A DNA stretch of 37,811 nucleotides. It comes from JAKAFX01 sp043196285 (GTDB taxonomy: Archaea > Thermoplasmatota > Thermoplasmata > Thermoplasmatales > Thermoplasmataceae). The position numbers were made by a program, and so were the translations under genes. Shown here in pieces: positions 15,597 to 24,135 of the stretch. The notes under the pieces were generated by a model that did no database searches, was not told the origin of the DNA, and worked only from the letters and a program-made list of their open reading frames with translations. Within the stretch, counting starts at the first letter, position 1; each line of letters starts with the position of its first letter. The stretch lies in the NCBI GenBank assembly GCA_043196285.1, contig JBBYJL010000006.1:1-37811 (forward strand), in the 5' to 3' direction.

Positions 15597-16847
15597 CTAA
15601 ATGCTGACCTTGGGTTTTCCTTCAATTCTTTCTCCTGACAACTCCCTCATAAAAATAAACAAAATTCCAAGTATGACAGTTACAGTTCCTATTATCAGGA
15701 AAAGTGAATCAATGGACGTGAGTTCTATTATTGCCCCCGCTATGGGTCCAGAGAGAAATGTGGCAGAGAGCCCGAATGTATTCAGTGCCCCCTGTATTCT
15801 TGCCATCTTTTCCATGGGCACTTTCTTTATAAATACTGTATCCATAACAGGATTCACGACTCCAATTGCAAAGCCCATTATGAACACAAGTCCAATGAAA
15901 ATAAAAACATCACGGGTTGCTATAAGTAAGATGAATACAATCCCAACAATTTCAAAAATGGGTGGTACGATAATCCTGAGAGTCCCTCTCACAAGGCCTC
16001 CAGGAATTGCCCCTAAACCTATGCCGGTGGATACGGCTATAAAAACTATGCTCAGGTAGAATGCAGGAAGGACCAAAACTTTCTCTATCATGAATGTAAA
16101 ACCGATTCCTACCATTGCTACTACAAAGTTTGCAAATATCATTAGTATAATGAGCTGGGTTAGGCTTCGATTTCTTCCTATGAAACGGATGCCTTCCAGG
16201 ATGTCAGCACCAATATTTGATCCACTTATTGTTTTGCCTGCATCAACTTTCTCCTTTATGAAAACAAGGGGGATAACTGATGTCATAAATATTGCAGCAA
16301 GCAGAAACACTGCATCAGAATAATCAAAGTACAGTGCAATGCCGGATAAAGCATAGCCTATTCCTCCAGCAACGGAATATAATCCTGTGGAAAGTGATGA
16401 TCCTTTCTGGTACTGATCTTCCTCAAGAAATTTCTTTGTCCAGACAGATCTTATTGAATTAATAATGTCAGACATCATTCCTGTCACGACAACACATGAA
16501 TAAATCAGGACAATTATGAGGAAAAATCCATGAACAAGTACAGCTACCAGAATCAAAAAAATTGCACTGGCCCTTGTCAGGGTTGAAATTATAGCAAGAT
16601 TCTTCCTCTTTCCTGAACGGTCTATCAAAGCTCCAAAGTAGAAACTGAATATCAGTGGAAGGGTGAAAAGACCATCAGCGAGTCCGGCTATAAGTGGAGA
16701 ATTTGTGAGATCAAGAGTTATCCAGAGTATGGATATGGAAAATGCTGTTATCCCCATACGGGAGGAAAATCCGGATGCAACCATGAGCTTAAAACCACGG
16801 GAGAGCTTTTTTCTGGGAACTTTTACATCATTTGAAGAATTATACAT
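15597..16847 (-). CDS. MFS transporter
   Basis: A 416-residue membrane protein with about 12 hydrophobic helices in two halves. The loop after helix 2 reads FGALIDRSGKRKNLAI, the MFS motif A region, and the second half has FVFIMGFAIGVVNPVMDTVF. This layout resembles drug or siderophore exporters of the EntS-like DHA3 group, but the substrate cannot be told. The frame extends upstream to 16952, into the right repeat element, but ATG 16847 is preferred because TATATA lies about 25 bases before it, giving a leaderless mRNA and a normal N-terminus (MYNSSNDVKVPRKKLSRGF). It is the only intact gene inside the repeat-bounded island, hence likely the retained cargo. Confidence 0.88.
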   Translation of the reverse strand: MYNSSNDVKVPRKKLSRGFKLMVASGFSSRMGITAFSISILWITLDLTNSPLIAGLADGLFTLPLIFSFYFGALIDRSGKRKNLAIISTLTRASAIFLILVAVLVHGFFLIIVLIYSCVVVTGMMSDIINSIRSVWTKKFLEEDQYQKGSSLSTGLYSVAGGIGYALSGIALYFDYSDAVFLLAAIFMTSVIPLVFIKEKVDAGKTISGSNIGADILEGIRFIGRNRSLTQLIILMIFANFVVAMVGIGFTFMIEKVLVLPAFYLSIVFIAVSTGIGLGAIPGGLVRGTLRIIVPPIFEIVGIVFILLIATRDVFIFIGLVFIMGFAIGVVNPVMDTVFIKKVPMEKMARIQGALNTFGLSATFLSGPIAGAIIELTSIDSLFLIIGTVTVILGILFIFMRELSGERIEGKPKVSI

Positions 16848-16903
16848 ATAACTAAATTTTTGTACTAATATATAATAATTTCGTATTAATTTTAAGAACA
16901 TAG

Positions 16904-17044
16904 ACATTATCATTTTATAGTTGATAAGAGACGTGCTATAGCGGTTGAACAATCAGTAGAGTTTATGCAAGTTCTAAATTCGCATCAATCAGAATCATGA
17001 TAACCGGTTGAATCAGTAATAAGTCAACTAATTTTTGACAATGT
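16904..17044. repeat. MITE-like repeat, copy 2 (141 bp)
   Basis: Same length and orientation as the element at 14148-14288. Left end ACATTATCATTTTATAG and the reverse complement of the right end agree at 15 of 22 positions, so the inverted repeats have drifted more than in copy 1. It lies 57 bp upstream of the MFS start codon. It is immediately followed by CGATCATCT, the nine bases that also precede copy 1. Confidence 0.8.
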
Positions 17045-17223
17045 CGATCATCTCCAAACAATGTGTTCTATTACTTTCCCGTTACCAGCACATTCCACGA
17101 TCTTCTCTATCTGTTATATTATTCGACAAATCCATTTTTAGACACATGAGGAAAGGGAAAGTGCAATTTGATCCTTTATAAGTAAAGTTGGTAGACAATG
17201 CACTAATTCTGATTTAAGAATAT

Positions 17224-17988
17224 TTAGGCTCTACCAAGAGAAAACCCTCGGTCTACAATAATTGACTGGCCGTTTATTCCATGGGCCATTTCGCTGCAGA
17301 GGAATACCGACACCATTGCAATTTCTCCTGATTCAAGGGGTTTATCTTCAGAGAGACCGGGAAACTTAAACGGAAAGTTCTTGAAGTAGTTATCCTCTTT
17401 GGACATGAGCCCGGGCAATATAGCGTTGACTCTCACATTATACCTTCTGAGCTTCCTTGCAGAGCTTCTCGTCAACTCCTCGATTGCAGCCTTGCTCATG
17501 TTGTAGCCAATATGTCCTGAATTGAAAACATGGGGCGAAGCACCCACATTTACTATAGATCCCCCCTCCTTCCTCATTGCCTGACTAAAAACGTTTAATG
17601 CATTATACTGGCTAATCAGGTTTGTCTTCATGATTGATATTATTTCAGATTCATCAGGAAAATCTTCTGTGTCGAGGTGCCAAGTTCCAACCGAGTTGTG
17701 AAGAAAATCTATTCTTCCATAATCCTTCAGTATTCTTTCCCTGAGATCTTTCAGATTCTGAAGATCGAAAACATCTGATTTGTAAATATGGATGGTTGAA
17801 GACTCTGCCAGGCCGTAGCTGTTTCCAGATCGTGAGACTATCGCAACCTTTGCACCAAAATTTATGAACATCCTAACGGTGGCAATTCCCTGTCCTGGAC
17901 CAACTCCCAGAATCACAGCAGTCTTGCCCGCAATAGAATCTCTTATTAAATCTACCATGTCCGCCCATTCACTGCTCGTATTAATCAT
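17224..17988 (-). CDS. Short-chain dehydrogenase/reductase
   Basis: A 254-residue NAD(P)-dependent SDR oxidoreductase. The nucleotide loop is GVGPGQG at residues 28-34, a variant of T-G-x-x-x-G-x-G. The NNAG-like motif is HNSVG near 97-101, the catalytic Ser151 is in VGASPH, and Tyr162 and Lys166 form the YNMSK active site. The C-terminal GINGQSIIVDRGFSL is typical of classical SDRs. The substrate is unknown. ATG 17988 is used; an internal ATG at residue 11 is also possible. It ends 180 bp from the right edge of the island and lies between that island and the suf regulator, without an obvious operon partner. Confidence 0.88.
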   Translation of the reverse strand: MINTSSEWADMVDLIRDSIAGKTAVILGVGPGQGIATVRMFINFGAKVAIVSRSGNSYGLAESSTIHIYKSDVFDLQNLKDLRERILKDYGRIDFLHNSVGTWHLDTEDFPDESEIISIMKTNLISQYNALNVFSQAMRKEGGSIVNVGASPHVFNSGHIGYNMSKAAIEELTRSSARKLRRYNVRVNAILPGLMSKEDNYFKNFPFKFPGLSEDKPLESGEIAMVSVFLCSEMAHGINGQSIIVDRGFSLGRA

Positions 17989-18266
17989 TTGTCAAAGTTA
18001 TCGTTTCGATCAACGATGTTAGGATCCCCCTGGAAATTATCATCCCTGTTAATTTACAGAATGTTAAACCTCCATGGTATGGTATAACCCTCCGCCTTCT
18101 ATTTTGTTCCCTTTCGGTTCAGGGACTGCCTTTGTTATTATTTTTGAGGATCTGGTTTATCGATCTGATAACGCCACCCCCGACAGTAACCCCTTCATTG
18201 GAGATGCTGTTTCCCATGGTTACGATGTTCCTCACTGTCCTTTGAAACTCAATAAGAGATAACGTT

Positions 18267-18965
18267 TTAGAGTTTCAACTCGACAACACATCTCTTGTCT
18301 CCGCTTGAGAATTTCTCGACGATGTTGAAATCCGTGTTAACGGATTTTGAAATCATCTGTTTTCCTAAACTACCGCAGATAATACGTGTATTATTTTTAG
18401 CAAGCTCAAAAAATATACAGTTGCTCCTGATTATCTTTACTGTATCTCCATCTATCTCCATTCTCGCATAGTATCCAAGCTGATTCAGTGCAAACACATA
18501 ATCCTTCAATCTTGAGATTTTGTCTTCCCGGCTCTGGCTATCGCTAAGTGAGGCATTCACGCCAGTACTTTCCACAAGACGATTCGCTACCCTGCCAAGA
18601 ATTTCGTTGAGTTTTGATTGTCCGAACTCTTTCTCCACCTCATCAAGAAGCATTGATGACAGGAGGCTGTACTTCTTTGGAAATAGTTCCATCCCCCTCT
18701 CTGTAAGCTCATAATATTTTCCTGGTCTACCCATCTTGCCATTCCTGAAAAACGATCTTACCAATCCCTTCTGTTCCATTACTTCCATATGTTCCTTCAC
18801 TGCATTCTTGTTTATGCCAAGAAAGCTGGAAAGTTCATTCATGCTCATCTCAGATTCTGACAACCTGTTTATTATAGCTGATTTAACTGCGCCCATCATC
18901 GAGTCGAGTGTCTCATCAGATCTCTCCGGGTTCACCTTTATCGTCATTGATATCCTATGGATCAT
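18267..18965 (-). CDS. SufR-like Fe-S-sensing winged-helix repressor
   Basis: A 232-residue regulator. Residues 25-95 are a winged helix, with SMNELSSFLGINKNAVKEHM as the DNA-reading part and the wing around GKMGRPGKYYELTERG, the layout of COG2345/SufR-like regulators. The C-terminal half has Cys183 in SNCIFFELA, Cys197 in RIICGSL and Cys226 in GDKRCVVEL. SufR-type proteins usually have four ligands here, and the third (near 211-219) is missing. It is divergent from sufC, and a perfect inverted repeat lies between them at 18993-19018. The inference is that it senses Fe-S status and represses suf and itself. ATG 18947 (residue 7) is an alternative start. Confidence 0.82.
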   Translation of the reverse strand: MIHRISMTIKVNPERSDETLDSMMGAVKSAIINRLSESEMSMNELSSFLGINKNAVKEHMEVMEQKGLVRSFFRNGKMGRPGKYYELTERGMELFPKKYSLLSSMLLDEVEKEFGQSKLNEILGRVANRLVESTGVNASLSDSQSREDKISRLKDYVFALNQLGYYARMEIDGDTVKIIRSNCIFFELAKNNTRIICGSLGKQMISKSVNTDFNIVEKFSSGDKRCVVELKL

Positions 18966-18992
18966 GTGTATTGAATATTTATATTTTAGTCA

Positions 18993-19018
18993 ATTTAAAC
19001 ACATAAAAGTGTTTAAAT
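18993..19018. promoter_or_regulatory. Likely operator of the suf operon: perfect 10-bp inverted repeat
   Basis: ATTTAAACAC (18993-19002) and GTGTTTAAAT (19009-19018) are exact reverse complements separated by six bases. Each arm contains TTTAAA, so the site covers the most likely TATA boxes; the left-arm box is about 27-30 bases before both the sufC-side start region (19026) and, on the other strand, the regulator start (18965). The core AACAC-N6-GTGTT has the same style as known SufR sites (CAAC-N6-GTTG in cyanobacteria). It lies midway between the regulator and sufC, where a repressor controlling both would bind. Confidence 0.7.
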
Positions 19019-19052
19019 ACAAATAATGGATAATCATGGAGGAATTGGTATA

Positions 19053-19796
19053 ATGACTGAACTTAAAATAACTAATCTTGCAGCATCTGTTGATGGGAAA
19101 CAGATACTGAATGGCGTTGACCTTGATATAAAGGGTGGAGAGATCCATGCCTTGATGGGCCCCAACGGTGCCGGAAAAAGCACACTTGGTTATGTCCTGA
19201 TGGGGCATCCGAACTATGTGGTCGAAAGTGGTTCCATTCTTCTGAACGGAGTAGAGCTAGTAGGAAAGACCCCTGAAGAGAGGGCCAAGGCTGGTCTTTT
19301 CCTTGCGTTCCAGAGTCCAATTTCTATCCAGGGAGTAAAGCTTTCTACTTTTCTCAGGACTGCGTACAACCAGGTTCATCCTAATGATAAGATGAGCATT
19401 CAGGAATTCTACAACAAGATGAAAGAACACCTAAGAAAAGTCGGTCTTGATGAATCTTTCATGAGCAGATCAGTCAATGATGGATTCTCAGGCGGCGAGA
19501 GGAAGAGGTTCGAGATACTCCAGATGGTGATGCTGAAACCTAGTGTAATCGTATTGGACGAGATCGATTCTGGCCTTGACGTAGACGCCCTAAAGCTGGT
19601 TGCAGAGGAGATAAAATCTTATTTCACCAAGGATGTTGCGTTTCTGATAATCACACATTACCAGAGAATACTCAAAGACATTGCTCCGGAATTTGTTCAC
19701 ATACTTGTGAATGGCAGAATACTCAAAAACGGTGGGAACGATCTCTCGCTCAGGATTGAGGAAGAGGGATATGACTGGATAAAGGAGGAGGCTTAA
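19053..19796 (+). CDS. sufC: Fe-S assembly ATPase SufC
   Basis: The ABC-type ATPase of the SufBCD scaffold complex. Walker A is GPNGAGKS at residues 36-43, the signature is SGGERKRFE, and Walker B with the SufC-specific acidic tail is VIVLDEIDSGLD. It is a soluble 247-residue protein with no membrane partner. ATG 19053 is chosen because GGAGG lies ten bases upstream and the protein then begins MTELKITNL as usual; an in-frame ATG at 19026 would add nine residues. It is the first gene of a six-gene operon and sits directly downstream of the palindromic operator. Confidence 0.96.
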   Translation: MTELKITNLAASVDGKQILNGVDLDIKGGEIHALMGPNGAGKSTLGYVLMGHPNYVVESGSILLNGVELVGKTPEERAKAGLFLAFQSPISIQGVKLSTFLRTAYNQVHPNDKMSIQEFYNKMKEHLRKVGLDESFMSRSVNDGFSGGERKRFEILQMVMLKPSVIVLDEIDSGLDVDALKLVAEEIKSYFTKDVAFLIITHYQRILKDIAPEFVHILVNGRILKNGGNDLSLRIEEEGYDWIKEEA

Positions 19797-19799
19797 AAA

Positions 19800-21245
19800 A
19801 TGGAAGAGATTGACGTAAGAAGGGAAGAGGAACTTGACAAGCTACTTTCGGATTTGAAGACCATGAAGCATTCAAATTATGAGTTTCATGACAACATGAA
19901 GCCGGTATATTCGACTGGGAAGGGGTTAGACAGGAAAGTTGTAGAAGAGATTTCTGAGATCAAGAAAGAGCCAGACTGGATGAGAAGATTGAGACTTAAG
20001 GCGCTTGAGATCTTCCAGTCTAAACCTGTTCCAACGTGGGGACCGGATCTCTCGGGTATAGATTGGGAAAATACTTCATATTACAACAGACCAGATGACA
20101 GAAGAGTCAATGACTGGAACGAAGTTCCTGATCAGATCAAGGATACATTTGAAAAACTTGGAATTCCTGAAATTGAACAGAAATACCTTGCTGGTTCTGT
20201 TGCGCAGTATGACAGCGAAGGCGTCTATCATAACCTCAAGAAGGTGTGGGAAGACAAGGGCGTTGTTTTTATGGATCTGGATTCTGCAGTGCAGAATTAT
20301 CCTGATTTAGTAAAGGAATATTACTGCAAGGCAGTGCCTGTAACCGATAATAAATTTGCTGCCCTTAACGGCGCTGTTTGGAGCGGGGGTTCTTTCCTTT
20401 ACGTTCCAAAGGGTGTACAGATCGACATGCCACTTCAGACGTATTTCAGAATGAATGGTGAGGCCACAGGACAGTTTGAGCATACCATAGTTATTGCAGA
20501 TGAGGGATCAAAGGTGCATTACGTTGAAGGTTGCACAGCGCCTATATATGATAGGAATTCGCTTCATAGTGCGATAGTCGAGATATATGCCAAGAAGAAT
20601 TCTAAAGCCAGGTATACAAGTGTCCAGAACTGGTCGAAAAGCGTCTACAATATGCCGACTAAAAGAGCATGGGTTGATGCTAACGCCCAGATGGAATGGG
20701 TTGGAGGATCACTTGGATCAAAGATAACCATGCTTTATCCATCTTCTTACCTCAGAGGCCCATATGCGTCGTCCTCAAACCTCAACATATCCCTTGCAGG
20801 TGCAGGCACGGTTAAGGATACGGGAGCAAAGGCGATTCACATGGCGCCACATACTACCTCCAGAATAGTGGCGAAAAGCATAAGCATAGAGGATGGAAAA
20901 GCCATATATCGTGGATTGCTTAGAATAAACAGGGGAGCTGAGTACTCAAAGAGCAGGGTGCAGTGCGATGCCCTTTTGATAAATGATCAGTCAACCTCAT
21001 ACACATATCCCCATGACGAGATTTATGAACCTTCTGCTACTTTCGGGCATGAGGCATCTGTTGGCAGGATTGGAACTGAGGAGCTCACCTACCTGAGATC
21101 CCGTGGATTGTCTGAGGACGAGGCAAGTTCCATGATAGTCCTTGGTTTCCTTGACGACGTGATGAGGGAGATACCTATGGAATTCGCAGTTGAAATGAAC
21201 AGGCTTATAAAACTAGAGATGAGCAAGCTCGGCGCGGTAGGATGA
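19800..21245 (+). CDS. sufB: Fe-S assembly protein SufB
   Basis: The 481-residue beta-helix scaffold subunit on which, with SufD and SufC, Fe-S clusters are built. Recognisable family blocks are GAVWSGGSFLYVPKGVQIDMP, SKSRVQCDALLINDQS with the conserved cysteine, and FGHEASVGRIGTEELTYLRS, followed by the SufB/SufD helical tail. A strong GGAGGAGG site lies nine bases upstream, in the end of sufC. The gene follows sufC by three bases, and sufD follows by four. Confidence 0.96.
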   Translation: MEEIDVRREEELDKLLSDLKTMKHSNYEFHDNMKPVYSTGKGLDRKVVEEISEIKKEPDWMRRLRLKALEIFQSKPVPTWGPDLSGIDWENTSYYNRPDDRRVNDWNEVPDQIKDTFEKLGIPEIEQKYLAGSVAQYDSEGVYHNLKKVWEDKGVVFMDLDSAVQNYPDLVKEYYCKAVPVTDNKFAALNGAVWSGGSFLYVPKGVQIDMPLQTYFRMNGEATGQFEHTIVIADEGSKVHYVEGCTAPIYDRNSLHSAIVEIYAKKNSKARYTSVQNWSKSVYNMPTKRAWVDANAQMEWVGGSLGSKITMLYPSSYLRGPYASSSNLNISLAGAGTVKDTGAKAIHMAPHTTSRIVAKSISIEDGKAIYRGLLRINRGAEYSKSRVQCDALLINDQSTSYTYPHDEIYEPSATFGHEASVGRIGTEELTYLRSRGLSEDEASSMIVLGFLDDVMREIPMEFAVEMNRLIKLEMSKLGAVG

Positions 21246-21249
21246 TCCG

Positions 21250-22488
21250 ATGGATCTGACTTCTGAAGATATAAAACTCAGACTGAATGATTCGGCTTAC
21301 GATTACAGGGTTAAAAGCCTGAAAGCTTATCTCAGTTCACCCATAAGAGATTACAAGGAAAGCCCCACTACAAAGGATTACGTTGAAATAAAGCAGGAAG
21401 AGATTGACCGCCTCGTTAACCCCACAGTTTCTTCGGATCCTGATATTCCCGACCAGAACCTGGGAGAATCTGATCTGGTCCTTGCAAACGGTCGTATCAT
21501 GTTCAGCAGGGAGAATATGGACGATGGAGGTGTCACTGTTGATACTATCATGAATGTGATACAGAACTACAGTGTATTTTCGCAGAAGTTCATCACAGAC
21601 AGAATGGGAAAGGATAGGATTGAGCACCTGATCAATGCAACCTTTAGTGACGGCATTTTCCTGTATATTCCTCCAGGCATGAAGAAGGATTTCACTATTG
21701 CCTCATATGATAGTTCCGGAGATTCCCTGACCACTAAGATTGTCATCGCATGCGGGGAAGAGTCTAATGTGACTCTTAGGCTCGCTTCGTACAGCACAGG
21801 ATCGGGAAATGGAGTCCACGGAAAGAATATATACCTGTACCTAGAAAAGCGATCAAAACTTAAATTCGAATACATGCAGGAGAAAGAAAAATCTGTCACA
21901 GATATCACATTTGTCAGGTCATTTCTTGAAGACTTTGCTGAGTTCAAGATTTTCCATATCAACCGTGGATCTGCCAAAACACTCTTTTCGAACGAATCTG
22001 AAATGTATGGTGAAGGTTCAGATTTCAGAACCTATGGTGTCAGTTTCAGTGATGGAGATCAGAGGATGGACATAAGGGACAGCAGTTTTCAGGTGGGCAT
22101 CGGTTGCAATGCTGACATTCAGGTAAGAGGCGCTGTTGCGGGTAAAAGCTCCACGCTCCACAGGGGCAACATAGACATAGAGGAAGAAAGCATAAATTCT
22201 ACAGGATTCTATGACAGCAAGATTCTACTGCTCTCCAGAGATGGCTTTGCCAACTCTAAGCCTGCTCTCATGATAAAGAATGCAAACACGAAATCGAAGC
22301 ATGGATCTGCAATCAGTGATGTGGATGAGGACCAGATACTCTATCTGCGTTCAAGAGGGATAGATCCGAAAAGTGCAAGGGCAATGATAATGGAGGGTTT
22401 TCTGGGTGCACCGATGGAAAAGTCCTCTGACGATTTCCTGATGAAAAAGGTTCATGAATTTGCGAGAGATGTAATAGGCAATGATTAA
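21250..22488 (+). CDS. sufD: Fe-S assembly protein SufD
   Basis: The 412-residue partner of SufB. The N-terminal half is less conserved, while the C-terminal beta-helix and tail are clear: VRGAVAGKSSTLHRGNI, GSAISDVDEDQILYLRSRG and ARAMIMEGFL. It lacks the VQCDAL cysteine block of SufB, which supports the SufD call. GGATGATC just before the ATG serves as ribosome binding site. Its stop overlaps the sufS start by 8 bases. Confidence 0.92.
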   Translation: MDLTSEDIKLRLNDSAYDYRVKSLKAYLSSPIRDYKESPTTKDYVEIKQEEIDRLVNPTVSSDPDIPDQNLGESDLVLANGRIMFSRENMDDGGVTVDTIMNVIQNYSVFSQKFITDRMGKDRIEHLINATFSDGIFLYIPPGMKKDFTIASYDSSGDSLTTKIVIACGEESNVTLRLASYSTGSGNGVHGKNIYLYLEKRSKLKFEYMQEKEKSVTDITFVRSFLEDFAEFKIFHINRGSAKTLFSNESEMYGEGSDFRTYGVSFSDGDQRMDIRDSSFQVGIGCNADIQVRGAVAGKSSTLHRGNIDIEEESINSTGFYDSKILLLSRDGFANSKPALMIKNANTKSKHGSAISDVDEDQILYLRSRGIDPKSARAMIMEGFLGAPMEKSSDDFLMKKVHEFARDVIGND

Positions 22489-23755
22489 TTCCCAGAGAAT
22501 AAAAGAAGATTTTCCTATTTTTTCAAACAATCCCGATCTTTGCTATCTGGACAGTGCTGCAACAACTCAGAAACCAAGGCAGGTTGTTGAGGCTATAGAG
22601 GATTACTATTATTCCTGCAACAGCAACGTCCACAGGGGAATCTACAAAATTAGTGAGGATGCAACAAACCGTTTTGAGGCATCCAGGGATAACATTTCAA
22701 ATTTTATTGGGTCCAGTGATTCCAGGCAGATTGTATTCACAAGGAATGCGACCGAATCCCTGAACCTGCTTGCCTATACACTGGGAAAATCACTTCATTC
22801 TGGCGATGAAGTTCTTCTGTCTACGATGGAGCATCACAGTAACATGATTCCCTGGCAGTTCCTTCGCGAAAAGGGAGTGGTCGTGAAATACGCCGACATA
22901 ACACCTGAAGGAACCCTTGATCTTCAGGATTTATCTCAGAAAATTACTAAAAGGACCAGAATAGTTTCACTCACACATGTCTCAAATGTGCTTGGCTGTA
23001 TAAATCCAGTGCAGCAAATTGCAAAGATTGTCCACGATAATTCCTCCATATTCATTGTGGATGGAGCGCAGAGCGTACCCCATATGCCTGTTGCCGTTGA
23101 AAAGATGGACTGTGATTTTCTTGCATTTTCTGGCCATAAGATGCTTGGGCCTTCCGGGATAGGGATTCTCTATGGTAAATATGATCTTCTGGATAGCCTC
23201 CCGCCATTCATGGGTGGAGGTGAAATGATCATGGAAGTGAGCCTTAATGGAGCCACCTGGAATGAGACTCCACTCAAGTTCGAGGCAGGAACACCGAACA
23301 TAGAGGGTGCTATCGGCCTTTCTGCTGCCGTAAATTACCTGAAGAAGATAGGAATGGATAGCGTGAGGAGCCATGAGAGAGATCTTATATCTTACGCCAT
23401 GCACAGAGCTTCAGAAGTTGAAGACCTGAGGTTCTATGGCCCAAGGGATCCGGAGAAGCATGGTGGAGTATTCACATTCAACATAGGGGAAATTCCGGCC
23501 TTTGATCTTGGACGGGATCTTGCAGAAAAGAGCGTAAAAGTATCTGTCAACGGAATCCATCCTCATGACACTGCCACTGTAATGGATCGGGACGATGTTG
23601 CCATAAGATCTGGGCATCACTGTGCCATGCCGCTGATGACCCGCCTCGGAGTCTCTGCAACCTCGAGAGCATCATTCTACGTCTACAACGGGAAAGAGGA
23701 TATAGACAGGTTCTTTGCTGCGATAAATGATGTGAAGGTGGCGTTCGCAAAATGA
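22481..23755 (+). CDS. sufS: Cysteine desulfurase SufS
   Basis: A PLP enzyme that takes sulfur from cysteine and forms a persulfide for Fe-S assembly. The 424-residue sequence has the PLP lysine Lys220 in SGHKMLGPSGIG and the active cysteine Cys381 in RSGHHCAMPL, the group II (SufS) pattern with a short loop. Other blocks such as YLDSAATTQKP and NVHRG are intact. The start ATG lies within the end of sufD (8-bp overlap) and its stop overlaps the sufU start as ATGA, so translation is coupled through the operon. Confidence 0.96.
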   Translation: MINSQRIKEDFPIFSNNPDLCYLDSAATTQKPRQVVEAIEDYYYSCNSNVHRGIYKISEDATNRFEASRDNISNFIGSSDSRQIVFTRNATESLNLLAYTLGKSLHSGDEVLLSTMEHHSNMIPWQFLREKGVVVKYADITPEGTLDLQDLSQKITKRTRIVSLTHVSNVLGCINPVQQIAKIVHDNSSIFIVDGAQSVPHMPVAVEKMDCDFLAFSGHKMLGPSGIGILYGKYDLLDSLPPFMGGGEMIMEVSLNGATWNETPLKFEAGTPNIEGAIGLSAAVNYLKKIGMDSVRSHERDLISYAMHRASEVEDLRFYGPRDPEKHGGVFTFNIGEIPAFDLGRDLAEKSVKVSVNGIHPHDTATVMDRDDVAIRSGHHCAMPLMTRLGVSATSRASFYVYNGKEDIDRFFAAINDVKVAFAK

Positions 23756-24135
23756 CTGAAGAGGATATCAAGGCTGAGATAATCCTGGATCATTACCGCA
23801 ATCCCAGGAATTACGGGAAACTTGAAAATGCTACATCATCCGTCACTGAATATAACCCCATTTGCGGCGACACTATTCACATGCAGATCCTTTTTGAAAG
23901 TGAAACTGTCCGGGAGGCAAAATTCATAGGCCGAGGATGCTCAATAAGCCAGGCTGCAGCTTCAATGATTACAGAGATGATAAAGGGGAAAAGTGTTGAC
24001 TATGTACTTTTCATGAAAAAGGATGATTTTTTATCCACAATAGGATTCAACCTTGGTCCAGCCAGGGAGAAGTGCGCACTTCTTTCCTTCAATGCCGTGG
24101 AAAAAATCGTGAAGGGATATAAAAATGAGATATGA
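23752..24135 (+). CDS. sufU: SufU-type sulfur acceptor / scaffold
   Basis: A 127-residue U-type protein that accepts sulfur from SufS. Zinc ligands expected for SufU are Cys38 and Asp40 in NPICGD, Cys63 in GRGCSIS, and Cys108 in AREKCALL. The latter motif, and the spacer between Cys63 and Cys108, mark SufU rather than IscU. It begins inside the sufS stop (ATGA) and overlaps the ferredoxin gene by 11 bases. Together SufS and SufU provide the sulfur for SufBCD. Confidence 0.93.
   Translation: MTEEDIKAEIILDHYRNPRNYGKLENATSSVTEYNPICGDTIHMQILFESETVREAKFIGRGCSISQAAASMITEMIKGKSVDYVLFMKKDDFLSTIGFNLGPAREKCALLSFNAVEKIVKGYKNEI

Larger units (their letters stand above)
14138..17053. mobile_element. Candidate composite element bounded by two direct MITE-like repeats
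   Basis: The two 141-bp repeats are directly oriented and enclose about 2.6 kb holding an NTF2-like relic, a nucleotidyltransferase-like relic, further noncoding sequence and an intact MFS gene. The nine bases CGATCATCT occur just outside the left copy (14138-14146) and again immediately after the right copy (17045-17053), as a target duplication would if the whole unit moved as one. The inner flanks (CGAAAGCTAG and AAGAACATAG) do not match. A caution is that CGA also follows copy 1 on its inner side, so only ATCATCT may be truly informative. No transposase gene lies inside. Confidence 0.4.

Noticed and set aside
16848..16952. A 35-residue extension of the MFS protein
   Set aside because: It runs into the MITE-like repeat and across the promoter of the gene, so ATG 16847 is used.
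18074..18262. A 62-codon frame on the plus strand, and a minus-strand frame with a protein-like run, in the gap between the SDR and SufR-like genes
   Set aside because: Neither has a promoter, ribosome binding site or recognisable family; the minus-strand frame lacks an upstream start and ends after about 50 codons. Treated as noncoding, possibly an old relic.
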